Shown: piece after piece, positions 1-13,000 of the stretch | Position numbering within the stretch: the stretch's first letter is position 1 | Layout: every line of letters starts with the position of its first letter | Assembly (NCBI GenBank): GCA_949825025.1 | Contig: OX463782.1 | Coordinates: 3,049,501-3,113,500, forward strand | DNA: 64,000 bases | Reading direction: 5' to 3' | From: Siphlonurus alternatus | Lineage: Eukaryota > Arthropoda > Insecta > Ephemeroptera > Siphlonuridae | Program-made: the position numbers and the translations under genes | The notes under the pieces: generated by a model | What the model was told of the DNA's origin: nothing | Seen by the model: only the letters and a program-made list of their open reading frames with translations | Database searches by the model: none

Positions 1-1075
1 GAAATAAAGCCATTGCAGGTAAAGGTTACTTTTTTTTATCTTATTTCACTGAAAACGACCTGAAGTGAAAATGGTCTTTAATCCTGCTTGATTTGCGGGC
101 TAGTTATGGCATTGTTAAATACTTAATTTGTTATCTTATATGGAAAAGGATTGTGAGAAAATAAAATTTATATTTTATCAAATGATAAAACTATTGTTCT
201 TTTTTATAATTATATATATTTAATGACCTGAATGCAAAAACATAAAGAAAAAAAAAACAGTGCAAAATACAAAAATTTGCAGTACATAAAAGATAACCCA
301 ATTTATACATCAAGTCAATATGAAAAAAGAAGATGGAGGTTGATGAGATGATTTTTTGATGAGTAATGTTGCATCAGAATATCTGAAACAAGAGAAATAA
401 TTACAGGAAGATAAGATAGAGGAAGGCACAGTAAAAACTCGTTATACATAACACAACTTGTTAGGTAAAACAAGATTTTGAGTTCTAAAAGAGATTATGG
501 TCCCGTCAAAAATAATTAGCACTGCGTGGTATAGGAAAAACTCAATAAAAAGGTAAACCTAATTTTGACTTTATGTAAAATAAGTTTTTACTATACTGTT
601 TTATTACTTTTATTCTGATGATAGAAATAAATGATTAGTAAATGCATAATATGATATATTTTATAATTTAATTATAATGAATTACAGGTATGAAAAAAAA
701 AAAAAATGCTAATTCACCGAGAGCGTTGAAAAATCTGAGTTTATTTTGTTAATATTAGACGAATGGTCTGCATTGGCTGCATAAAAGATGATAAAACCCA
801 GAGAGCCAGCCTTGGAAACAGTTAATAACATGCATCGATAAATTATTTCTCCATGATAACATGTCATTTTGTATTGCATAATGAATTAAGTACTGTACAA
901 ACTTATTCTACTCACTCTACTAATATTTTTTCAGTATGTAAAAAAAATAAATAAATAAAATACATACATAAAAAAAAGGAGCTTAAACTTTCACTTTTTA
1001 TTTAATAATAATTTCCATGCTCAAAAACACAGGGTAGCATAAACACTGTTTGTAAATATACAATCAAATGACAAT
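1..1075. other. AT-rich 3' flank of HBS1L
   Basis: No coding region is supported here. On the minus strand an AATAAA polyadenylation signal (TTTATT on the plus strand at 997-1002) lies about 75 bases past the HBS1L stop. It is the likely 3' end signal of the full-length transcript. A copy of the pogo-like MITE described separately occupies about 429-599. The rest is AT-rich sequence without recognisable structure. Confidence 0.5.
429..599. mobile_element. Pogo/Tigger-like MITE copy
   Basis: Starts CAGTAAAAACTCGTTATAC and ends AAGTTTTTACTATACTG. The core AAAAATAATTAGCACTGCGTGG is the reverse of the core seen in the other four copies. It lies downstream of HBS1L. Confidence 0.55.
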
Positions 1076-4000
1076 CTAGAATAATATTTTCTTTTTAGAG
1101 TCTGTACTAATTGATTCATGAATTGTTTGTGCATTTAAATTCAGACCTATAATTTGCTTGCTGTACATACACACTTCGGCATTTTTTTTATGATAAATGT
1201 TCTCAAAATTTCCAATCGAGCTGTAATCATCGTTGGAACTTACTTTTGTTACGAGGCCAGCTGCAATGGTGACTCCTGCCGAACGTAGCATGAACCTTCC
1301 CAGTTCCTTGACGTCGCGGTACAACTCAATTCCTATCGGTCGAGCCGTAGTGATCTCAACGACGGCGCTGGTGTTTTTCACGAGACAGCGAGGGCGTCGC
1401 TTGGTTACCTCCCCGGTGCCTCGGTTCAGCTGCGCCACAAGCTTGGTGATCACCGCCTGCTCCAGCAGTGACTGTGCATGTAGCATCACCTGCAGAGAAA
1501 CAAATTGTTGTTGCAGAAATTAATCTCTATCATTTATGTCACATGAAGCCTTTTTTATTGTTAACGTGGGACGATGTAATGTCTGATTTTGCCACCAGAG
1601 CAGAGAATGTTGATGCATTGTTGATGCTAGTAGACACAACAACTTTCATAATTAACGGTCATTTTCCATAAGTTAACATGTAAATAAAAAACTGTCTCAT
1701 GTTTTTCACTCATAGGACAGACATTACCAACAATATTTTGTTATAAACTTGTTTATAAATAAAGTATTGTTGTATTGAGCAGAACACTTTGATCTCTATA
1801 TGGATAAACTATTGTGTTACATATTTGGAAAGAGGACCTCTAGTTATGTATTGTCAATGTTTGTCATTCTTTTTAAACCAACCTCTAACACCTTGTGCTG
1901 CAAAATGCTGGGATGTCATAGTCATGCAACGTCTTTTTTTTTTATGCTTGTGTTTTAAATGTAAATATTGCATGACTATAACGTCACATTTTTTTGCAGT
2001 ATGATTTAAAGGGTATGTAAGAGGGTTCAAAAATATATTAAAAAAATGGACAATACATAATTTGCATATAATTCAACAACAAAATATCATCCTGATTGTC
2101 TATTATGTATTATATCTTGATAGCACTAGACTCTTTTTATTCATTATTATACTTCTTCTTGCTGAGAATTAATGAAATATTGACTCACCGGGAACCCCTG
2201 TGTGATGGGGACAGTCAGGTTAAAGAGCACGATGCGCGCCTCCACCTTGGAAGTGACGGGGATGGAGTTGAGGGGGTCGCACAACACGTAGCCCAGCGCC
2301 ACATTTTGCATGTCCATACCCGCCAGAGTGACACAAACTTGGTCACCAGCGAACGAAACTTGGGCCGAGAGTTCGTCCAGTGTTAGACCTAGAAACAACA
2401 CAGGGGAGAAGATTAGCAATGTGGTAGACAAGATTAACTATCAGACTAGCTGTGATGATACACTGATTGCTGTTGCTGTAATGATGCTTTTAGAATCTGG
2501 TCTTAAGGATGAATTCAGTAGATTGATATCTCGTAATCATAGCGCCTGAATGCAACAAGACTTGCAGGGGACTTAAAACTAACAATCAATAGGTGGCATA
2601 CAAATTTTGGAGCGAATCTGTTTTATCGGTTTTGTGAAAACTGAGGTAGAAGTTTAACATTGACCTTGTGAACAAAAACCGGAAATGGAGCTGTTGTAAG
2701 AAAACTGCAAGACTGAATTTGCTCATACCATAAACGATTAAGTTTTAGAACGTTCTCAATTTTTTAACATTTATTTCATTCAATTCGTTTGCAGAGAAAT
2801 ATTCTTTGACTCCGAAGTAACTGAGATTAATCGTTGAAGTGAGTGAACTTCTTACACTACAAAACATTTGAAAGAACAGAATGGTTGAATTGTGCTTGTG
2901 ACTATGAAGCAAAAAAGTAACAATCAATTGAAGTTACATTTTATATTTTTATGCATTAACTTTGAATGAGACTCTTGTTACCAAACTGAATTACATGCAT
3001 TTAATGTTATTAATATTTTTATTGTACCTGTAGATCAGATTAATAATACTTTTCTCACGTATTTTTAGTTGTAAAATTGTTAACTTAAGTAAAAATCAAC
3101 AGTTCGTGGTGGCTTAACATTATTTTTTGTTAAATTATTTTTATACATTTTTTTGTATGTGCTTTATTTTATCTTAATTTTCGAAACACATTCCTCTGAG
3201 GCCAGACAGACTAATGAGATAATACCAACGGTACTACATTTCTCTGAGGCCGGACAGACTAATGGTACCACTCACCCTTGACAACGGCCTGCTCGCCCTG
3301 CGGCTGCACGAGCACACGGTCCCCGACCTGCAGGGAGCCGCTCTCCACGCGGCCACTCACACAGAAGCCCGAGCCGGTGCCCTTGAAGATGTCGTTCACC
3401 GAAAGTCGGAACGGCTTTGACACCGGCCTCTCAGGGATCTTGAACTTGTCTGTAGGAACACAAAATTTTTAGCAAAGCCTCATTTTTTAACTTGCTTATT
3501 CAGGTAAGAATATTACAGGTTTTAATTCAAATTTTATATTGGTAGAAAAATTAGAAGGAAATCTCTTTGAGGAAATGTCCATGTAGTTCTGTAATTAACC
3601 TTTTAATTAGCTAAAATCAGATAGTTTTTTTATCCTCTCTCCGTCACTTGCTTATAAAATGACACTTATCATGAATATTCACTGACTGTGATGAGTGCTG
3701 GCTCTGTGCATAATATTAATAACTTCATTGACCATAGATCTTTATTTAAATTAAAGTTAAATTATTAAGTAGAGTATTCAACGATAAATATACTGTAAAT
3801 ATTATATAAAATGTAAAGAATTTGAGAAAAATTGAAATGTTATTTAGAAATTTGCAATTAAAACTTGCAATCTCTAGTGTGTTACAATGATATTTAACAT
3901 TTTCAAAAACGTACCAATGACCTCCAGGAGACAGGGTCCGTGGTACCACTTGCTGAGGGCATCCTCGGTGGGTGGTACCGTCAGGTTCTGTCCGGAAAGT

Positions 4001-7000
4001 CCGCTGCACGGCACGAAGGTTACGTCAGAGTCTCTGAAGCCGGCCTGGCGAAGGAAGGAGCCGAGTTTGTTGGCCACCTCGAGGAAGCGTGTCTGGTCCC
4101 AGCCCACCGTGTCCAGCTTGTTCACCACCACCAGCAGCTGGTTCACCCCTGCAACGTGATAATGCAGGACAGGAATGGAGTACGACACAATTTCGCTTGC
4201 AAGTTTCCATACAGAAAGTTCATCTCTTCATGCAAAGTAACTTTAACAACCAATTGATAAAAAATAATAATCTGATAATAAATTAATAATAAAAATAATC
4301 AGAGAATAAGTGGAAGTAAAATACAGCAGTTGTATATAAAAACTAAAAAAATCTAATACTGTAAAACATGTTATCACATTATTCTCCCTGGATAATAACT
4401 GTTCAGCTTTTTTTTTTTTTTTTTTTTTATGTGAACTTATTTTCATAAGTTCCATTTCCATGTTATAATTTTGTACTATAGTATTTAGACTTCATGGTCT
4501 ATTAAGTTTGCCTAATCTGAATTTAATTAATTAAGATTAGTTCCAGGCAAAAATGACCTGCAGTTCAAGCTGTTCCTGGTAAGAACCACTTAGATCCACC
4601 ATCGAAGAGGGGAGTATAGTCAGGGAGGGACAGGGACATTATTTGAAATCTCACCACTGGTACTGTACCGGCGCGGGACTTAAAAGTGTCTATACACAGG
4701 CGTTATGGGTGACGTCATAAACGACGTTTGGCATCAAGGTATTATTGATAAGAAAAAACACACCGACTGACCTTCACTCCACAAATTCAATACACATATA
4801 CACACATGCCGATATGATGTAAACAACAAGACACTTTTAAGTCCCCCGTCTATACTAGTAATATAAAGTGAAGCAGTCTGCAATGTTTACTGTTATCTCT
4901 CTCCTAGGTAAATAAGGATTTTGGCCGAAGTGTTATGAAGGCCAGTGCTCTTTCTGAGTTATTTATTTACCTGGGTGATAAAGGTGAACATGTACTTCAC
5001 CACAATATACTGGACAGCTAGCTGACAATGTGAAGAAGTGTTACTCACCCAGAGATCTGACCAGCAGGGCGTGCTCTCTGGTCTGACCACCACTCTCGAA
5101 ACCGGACTCAAACTCTCCACGTCCGGCGTCCACCACTAGCACCGCTGCATCCGCCTGCGTGGCTCCGCTGATCATATTGGGGATGAAGTCTCGGTGTCCG
5201 GGGGCGTCCAGGATCAGGACACTCTTGCTAGCAGTCTCGAACCTCGAGTGTCCAACGTCCATGGTGATGCCTCGTGACCTACCAGGTGTGATTATGAGTT
5301 GATTTAAAGTTAATGCTTGTACTCTCAAACTATTCTGATTTATGAAAGCTTTGCAAATAAATCCAAAGAGCTTTTTTTTTTTTCTAAATTGAATGTCTGT
5401 ATAGAAAAGATGTAAAAAAGCTTCTCAACTTTGCTCATTCTGACAGAGACAAAAGTCTATTTTTTTTTTTTTTTTTTTTTTAAGTGCTACCATCTTTGAT
5501 CAATTATTTATTGTACTTCTCACTTGCCCTGGCTTACATTAACCTCATAAAGCATCAGCAGAAGGCATCGAAAACCTCTTCATTTGACTCAACTACATGT
5601 GTACTTAACCAGTAGCAAAACTCTACCTTCACAACAGTGCCACTTTTTAACTCCCTCAAATAAAATCCACCAGATGTTCATACCAGTCTTTACATCAATA
5701 TTCTTTTCCAAGATTAGCCATAACAACCATAGTTTCGACCGTGATTATCTCACCTCTCCTCGCCAGTCTCGTCCAATATCCAGGCGTACATGAAGGACTG
5801 TTTGCCGATCTTCTTGCTCTCTTGCTCGTACTTGTGCATGGTGCGCTGGTTTACCTGACCCAACGCAAACAACAGGTGACCCATCAGCGTGCTCTTGCCA
5901 GCGTCAACGTGACCAATCACAACCATGTGTAGCAGAGGCTTCGAGCCGGACCGCTCTGCAGTGTAGCGAGCCACCGCTGCCTCTCCTCGTAACTCCTTGC
6001 CTCTGAAATCATAAATAAAATATGTATAAAGGTTTGGTTTAATGAAGTAGAATGGAATATAATAGAGGAATGTAACAGAAGAGACAATAGCAGAATACTA
6101 TACAGTATATATTATAAACTTAATCACATACAGCTGGACCATTACGCTCACTTAATTTGTTAAATAATACTTTCATGTAAAAGTTACACAATAAAAACTT
6201 GTTATTACGTTAAGTCAAAAGGGACGTAGGATTAGGTTTATCTTATATAGAGTATTACTTCACATAACATTTTTCCTATACCACGCAATGCTAATTATTT
6301 TTGACAGGACCGCAATCTCCTATACTCAAAATTTAGTTATCTAACAACAAGTTAACATTGTTAACGAGTTTTTACTGTATATATGAGTTTTTTTGGAGAG
6401 AGTCAATGTGTGATCCTCTGTTCAAAAAGTATCAGTGCTGAATATGGTCTCGAAAATGGACTACGTAGTTTCCATTACCTTGCTTATTTTTACCTCAAAA
6501 ACAAACAAATATTTATCCTTATAAAGTACATCTATTTTCAAATACATGATATATTGAAACATCTTCAATGTTAATCTATTTTTTCTCCAGTTTTTAGTGT
6601 CACATTGGCTACAGAAACTCACTTGGCGGGAGTCTTGATTCCTCCGTCCTTTGTTGCGTCCTGCTCTGTCTTTGTCCTTGCGTCCTCGCTGCCGCTGTCA
6701 CAGCCGGGGGACTGGGAGCGCGGAGAGATGTCCATCGCCTCAACTTTCAGTCGACTGTCTGCAAATTCATTCTTATGTCCAATCTTCTCATAAAGAAATC
6801 ATATCCTGCTTATAATCCTGACTGTCACTTCAATAGTTAAATTTTTATAACCAAGAGTGTTTTTAAATTTAATGAATCTCACTTGTCAGTTACAGTGCTA
6901 TGGAGTCCAAGATTTTTTTTTTTTACTACGGAATCAAATGAAATAAGTTTTAAAAATTTGATAATGTTCTAAAACTTTTAATCGCTAATATTTAAGCAAA

Positions 7001-10000
7001 TTCATGCAGTCTGACAGTTTTCTCACAACAGCTCCATTTTCGGTTTCCGTCCATAAGGCCAATGTAAAACTTCTACTTTTTTTTTCGCAAAACTGATAAG
7101 ACAGATTCGCTTCAAAATCTGCATGCCACCTATTGTTTTAAGTCCCCTGCAAGTCTTGTTGCATTCAGGCGCAACGATTGCAAAATCTCAATCAACTGAG
7201 ATTCATCCGTAAAAAGAAAAGGAAAAAACAAACATATCTAAAATGAATATGAAATAAAAATACACAATGATGACAAATTCTTGCACACTCAAAAGAAGCA
7301 GTTCATGGAAATCCAATAATTCTAAAATCCATCACTTCAATTTGTCATAGTTAGAAGTCTAATGTACCTGTTTTATCTGAGACCTGGAAGCCCTTGGTCA
7401 CGCTCAACGTCTTCACTTTAGCCACCTTGACAGGTTCAGGAACTGCTGAGGACGCAGCTTCCGGAACTTCGCTGCTTTTTGTGGAGCTGACACCTGAAAT
7501 GTCCAGCCCTTCAACACACACTGCCGAAACGAACAACCGACTTGATTTTTTATTAAAAATATAAATTCAGTTCCTTGAATCATTTTTATTTATTTTGAAT
7601 TTTATTTTCTTTCTGTCTTAAAAAAATCACCTCTTCCTCTTCTCCTTTAGTAAAAAAAAAACAAAAAAAAAACATCAACATTCAACATTCGTGAAATAGC
7701 TAAACCCGGCTCGTTGCAGACTTCAGTAAATAATGGAATCCCTTCACAAATACTGTAGATGCAAACTTCATAATATAAAATCAATAAATTCAAAATGCCT
7801 GTCTTTTGAAGTATAAAGCCAGCATTACACGATACAATTTTTCTAATTATTGTATACAATTTTTCATTACAAGAAAACTTCAAATCCATTTTTTTGTATG
7901 GATTTCAAATTTTCTTGTAAGGGAAAAATTGCATCGTGTAATATCGGCTCAAGTTAAGAACTCCAAATTATAGATAGCATTGTGACGATATTTGCTATGC
8001 TGTTTCCAACAATGAATGTGTTTCTTACTATTTATTATGGACATGCTTCATGATTTCTTTCATTGTGTATTTAGATGGAGCACTTCATTCATGAATTGGA
8101 ACTATATTGACAAATAATTTCAGATTTTCTTTTAACCCCCTAAAAATCAAGGTGGAAAATGCTGTAACATTGTAATCATGCAACATTTTTCTTTGTGCTT
8201 GCATATTAAGTACATATTAGCATGACTATGATGTCACAGCGTTTTGCAGCATGATTTTAAGCATAAATCAAATTAGAGAGATTAAGGTAAGGTAACCCCA
8301 ATCAGCTGATTTTTTACTCCCATTTGATTAACATGTAAGTCTTAGCAAATTCACAAAAAAATTTGAGACAGATTTTAGTACAGGCTAAAAGCCACAGAAA
8401 AAATTTCAAGACAATATTCAAGCCGATTTTTTTTTAATTCATTTTTTTTTTTTTTAATTTTTAGCATAGGGATTTCCCATTGAAAGCCAAACTAAAAACT
8501 TAATTTAAAAAAAATTTGCTCGACTAATGAGATATTAGAATGTCAATCACATTCTAATGACCTTTCACATTCTAATATCTCATTGTCTTGAAATTTTTTC
8601 TGTCTTTTATGTACTAAAATCTGTCTCTCAATTTTTTCCAGAATTTTTGTGAATTTGCTAAGGTTTTCATGTTAATCAAATGGGTCTAAAAAATCAGCTG
8701 ATTCACATTACTTTACCATTAAGAGAGTTCAAATTTAAGAAAAAAATAAAATACATAACTTTAAGTCTTCTTTCCAAATGTAAAAAAAAAAAAAAAAAAA
8801 AAATGAAGGACGTCCATTAGTATTAACTTTTAAAGACAGATATCTTGCAATAATTTACACTTACACTTACCATATTATAAACAGAACCACTCTTTGTTTT
8901 TCAGTTGTCAACATTGGTTATTCAAAAATAATATTAAAAAATCTTAATTTTAACCCATTTATTTTTACTCAATACTGTAGTTATAAAAATCAATTTATCT
9001 TATATAAAAATTACACATTTAATACACAACTGGCATAACCATTTATAAAAATTATTGCTGTATAGCAGAACATAAATTGCACACCTTTGGATATACTGTA
9101 AAGTTACCTCTGCCTTGTTTCATTAAATTGAAATTTATTTGATTAGACAATAATGGTTGCATTTTTTTACTTCATAATTAGAAAATATACATTAAATTAT
9201 GCTTTCCTGAATTTTTTCAAATTTGTTTGAGTGCGGGAACTAATTTTAAAAAAATATTTAAAATATCTGAATTTGGGTGGTACATCTGATGGGACAACCA
9301 TGACGTCATTGACAGCCAATCACAGCAGCCGTGACATCATCAACAGCCAATCACAGCACGACAAATGACGTCACGGTTGTATCATCAGGTGTACCACCCA
9401 AATTCAGGTATTTTAAATATTTTTTTAAAATTAGTTCTCGCACTCCAAAAAATCCGAAAAAATTCAGCAGAAAAGCATAATTTGAGATATATTTTCTAAT
9501 TATGAAATAAAAAAATGCAACCATTATTGTCTTTTGGTAGACAAGTATATATTCTAGTCTCTAAATTGTAAACATTGTAAATTAATTTATTGTCTAAAGA
9601 GGCTTCAAATATTTGATCCCCCACGGGAAAATGTTTTTTATAAGCCACCATATGTTAGATTTGTTTTGTTTTGTATTTTTCTCAGCTAATATTTATGTTA
9701 TTAATTTGCAAACATTTCTTATCCACCTTCCCCTTATTTATTAGAGGTTATCAAAAACTTATTTTCCTCTAAAAGTTTGCTTTAACAATAAAAAATATCA
9801 CCACAAAATCAGAGCTGATAGAGATCTATTGAAATTAAAGTTTCAGCAAATCAGGCAGGGGTAATGTTTCAAGAGGTGTACAGTACTTGATTTTAAAATT
9901 TGAACGTTGATAAAACCATGGTCTCTTCTGTAGACATGGTACTAAAAGGAGGTAGAATAAAATACTGAGGACAACTTGCATAATTACTCTAAAAAAGTAA

Positions 10001-13000
10001 AATATTGTATCTTTATGAACAACAAGGTTTGCAAAAATCTACTGAGCCACATCTAAATTTAGTAAATCTATTTTCAAGTTTACAACACGTTAATTAGTAA
10101 TTTATAATGTATTTGATTAACTTATTTAAAAGCAAAGGATATAAATAACCAACAAGATCTTATTGAACAAAAAGTCATAACAGGTGAAAATCTTGCTAGT
10201 AAAAATCTTACCCTCAATTAATCAATTCATTCAATCTCTTCTCACAACTGATCATCTAAATGATGTGAAAAATCTTAAATTCTCTTCTTTTCTTATGCCC
10301 GCGCTTTGGCTTTTAAGGGAAAGGGAACGCCAGAGTTGCGCCGCGATCGCAGCGCCTCTATATCAATATTCAAATTGTCCCACTCTAAAGATACCACGCA
10401 AGTCACGGCAGTTTTATATTCAATTTATTTATAAATAATGAGTTAAATAATAACTGTTATGGTTGTTTTATTTATAAAACTTTTTTTTCATTACTATAAA
10501 ACATTTTTGGAAAGTTTTTACTTTAGGTGAGTGGATTATAAGCGTTGTTTTGGTTCATTAGTCAGCCTGTTTCATTCGCCAGTTGTTTAATGGCCGACCA
10601 AAAAGGGGTGTGTGAGACGTGCGAGTATCAAAAATCGTGCAGTTATTATCAATTTCCGTCGCTCCCACTCTCATAATTCGTCGCCTCAGAATGCAAGTCG
10701 CGTAAGTACAAAAAAATTTGATGCAACTTTGAACCTTATCTCAATATAACAAAAAGCTCAAAGTCCCATCAAATTTTTTTGTACTTACGCGACTTGCATT
10801 CTGAGGCGACGAATTGTCTTTTTTTTTTGCTGTGAAGGTTTGTCCTAGTGCATTAAGTTTGTTTCTAGTTTTTTTTAAAAATAGGACGATTGGATTATAG
10901 AATTTTTCTAATGTCACTGAAATGCAGCGTATGCTTGTTCAATAAATGGGTTTAGTTTCAATACACGTAACTCGGAAACTAGATCGTATTTGTATTGACG
11001 ATATTTTAAGAGCTAATGAACGACATAGAGGAGAATATTTTAAAATATTTTCGGAGGAACAAATGAGAGTGGAAAATTTAACATTGGTGGCGTTACCTTA
11101 CCCTTAAACCATTTTACTTCTAGTAAGCCAATAGAGATAGGATTCTTTCTCTTCTCTCTTCATGTTGCCAGGCAACAAGTCAAGTTCGTTCGATATTGCA
11201 GAGCATCTAAATAGATTTCCTTTGTCTCATGGTTTCATTCTTACATAATTTACAAATATCACTATCTTGGATTTTTAAACTTCTTCTGATAGCATCCAAG
11301 ATAGTCATGGTCTGTGTCTAATCTAAATTTAGCAGTGTCAGTGAGTCTATTAAGTATGAATTTTAGCTGATTTAAAAATATACTTCTTAAATTATAAATA
11401 ATTATAAATGAGCCATGATTTTCATCTGCTGTGACTTCTTTTGATTGACAAGGCTTTTAAATTACATTAATTAAAAAGAGAAACCTTGTTTAATTATTGC
11501 TAGTTTTTCTGTAGGAACTAAACTTTTGTTGTGTATCGTCAGTGCCAAAATAGCATCACATAAAGCTTTGACATGTTACCTGGAAGGTGAAATCTTAAAT
11601 TTGATGACTAAAGGTAAAGTCTTAAGTTTTGTGTTTAAGGCTTTAACCATCAAGTTCAAATTATTAATGTGTGAAATATTTTTTGATACTATAAAAAATT
11701 TAATAACCCTTTTCTTCCGTTTAAATAATATTATACTGTATAATATATCCCTTACAGGGTACATCAGCAGCATTATTACCTAAACCGATCTTTTAAATAC
11801 TATATATAGTTAAAATTTGTATATTAAAATTCATATGTTCTGTATACAAAAATATCTATGCAAGTTGTCAATACAAAATTATTGTGTAGTTTTATTCAAT
11901 GTCTTGTTGAGGGCTCTAATAATGAGGTCATCAGGGGAGGGAGAGTTGAACACAAAGTGGCGCACTGTACGAGGGGCTGGGTTCATGTCCACGTAGGGAA
12001 CGAAACGATTCGACCAGCGACGACACAACACTTGTCCCAACTGGGATGAACGTCGGGATAGAAGAGGTGGTCTTCTATCCTGTACGACTTCCATAGGCTC
12101 AAAATTAGCCTCATGGGGTATAAAAATACTTGGTTTTATGATTGGAGATCTTTTCTTTACAAACTGTTTGTTTTCTGGTTCTTCTGTGTTTAATTTAATA
12201 GCACAAGTTAAATCAATTGGTTGTAAATTTTCTTTAAAAGGTAATCCAAAATTTGGAAATAAATTTGTTTCTGTGTTTTTAAGATGATGAGCTGAAAGAT
12301 CAGCAAATGAAGAGAAATCATTTTCTTTACTAACATTTTTATGTTGAGATATTAAAGAAATTAATGATGGAAATGTTTCTGATTGATTTTCAATTTCAGG
12401 TTTATGTTTGGCCATAAGAGAAAATAGTGAATTTTCGGTACTTTCAGTCTCCTGCAAGGGACTAGTTTGGTGTTTGGACATTAATGAAGACAATGAGCCT
12501 TCGGGAGGGTTTGAATTTACTCCACTTTCTTCTGTACCATCTTGGTGTTTACTCATTAGAGAAAGCAAAGAGTTTTCACAAGGAATTGTGGCCTCTGTCT
12601 TTTCATTCGGATGCTTAGCCATCAAAGAAAACAATGACCCTTCAGAACTATTTTCTGGCGCTGTCCCGAGTGGCAGCTTTGAGCTACTCCTGTTACAAAG
12701 GGTAGGTAGGCCTGGGGTTACACGCATCTTGCCCAATTTTTGTCTCAAAAAGTCAGTATCACTTGAAATACGAAACTTGTCATCTTACCTTACCAACAGC
12801 CAAACAGCCAAGAGCAGCACATAAAAAACAATCAGAGCAAAGGCGTTGTTGTTACAAAACGTATGAGAGGCTGTCAATTGAAAAATTATGTTAATTACGT
12901 ATTATATGATAAGGAACTCTGTATTAATATTGTTATGATTTTTTTTTTTATTATTATTTCATAAATGAATAGAGGGTACAGAATTATGCTACACTGATTT

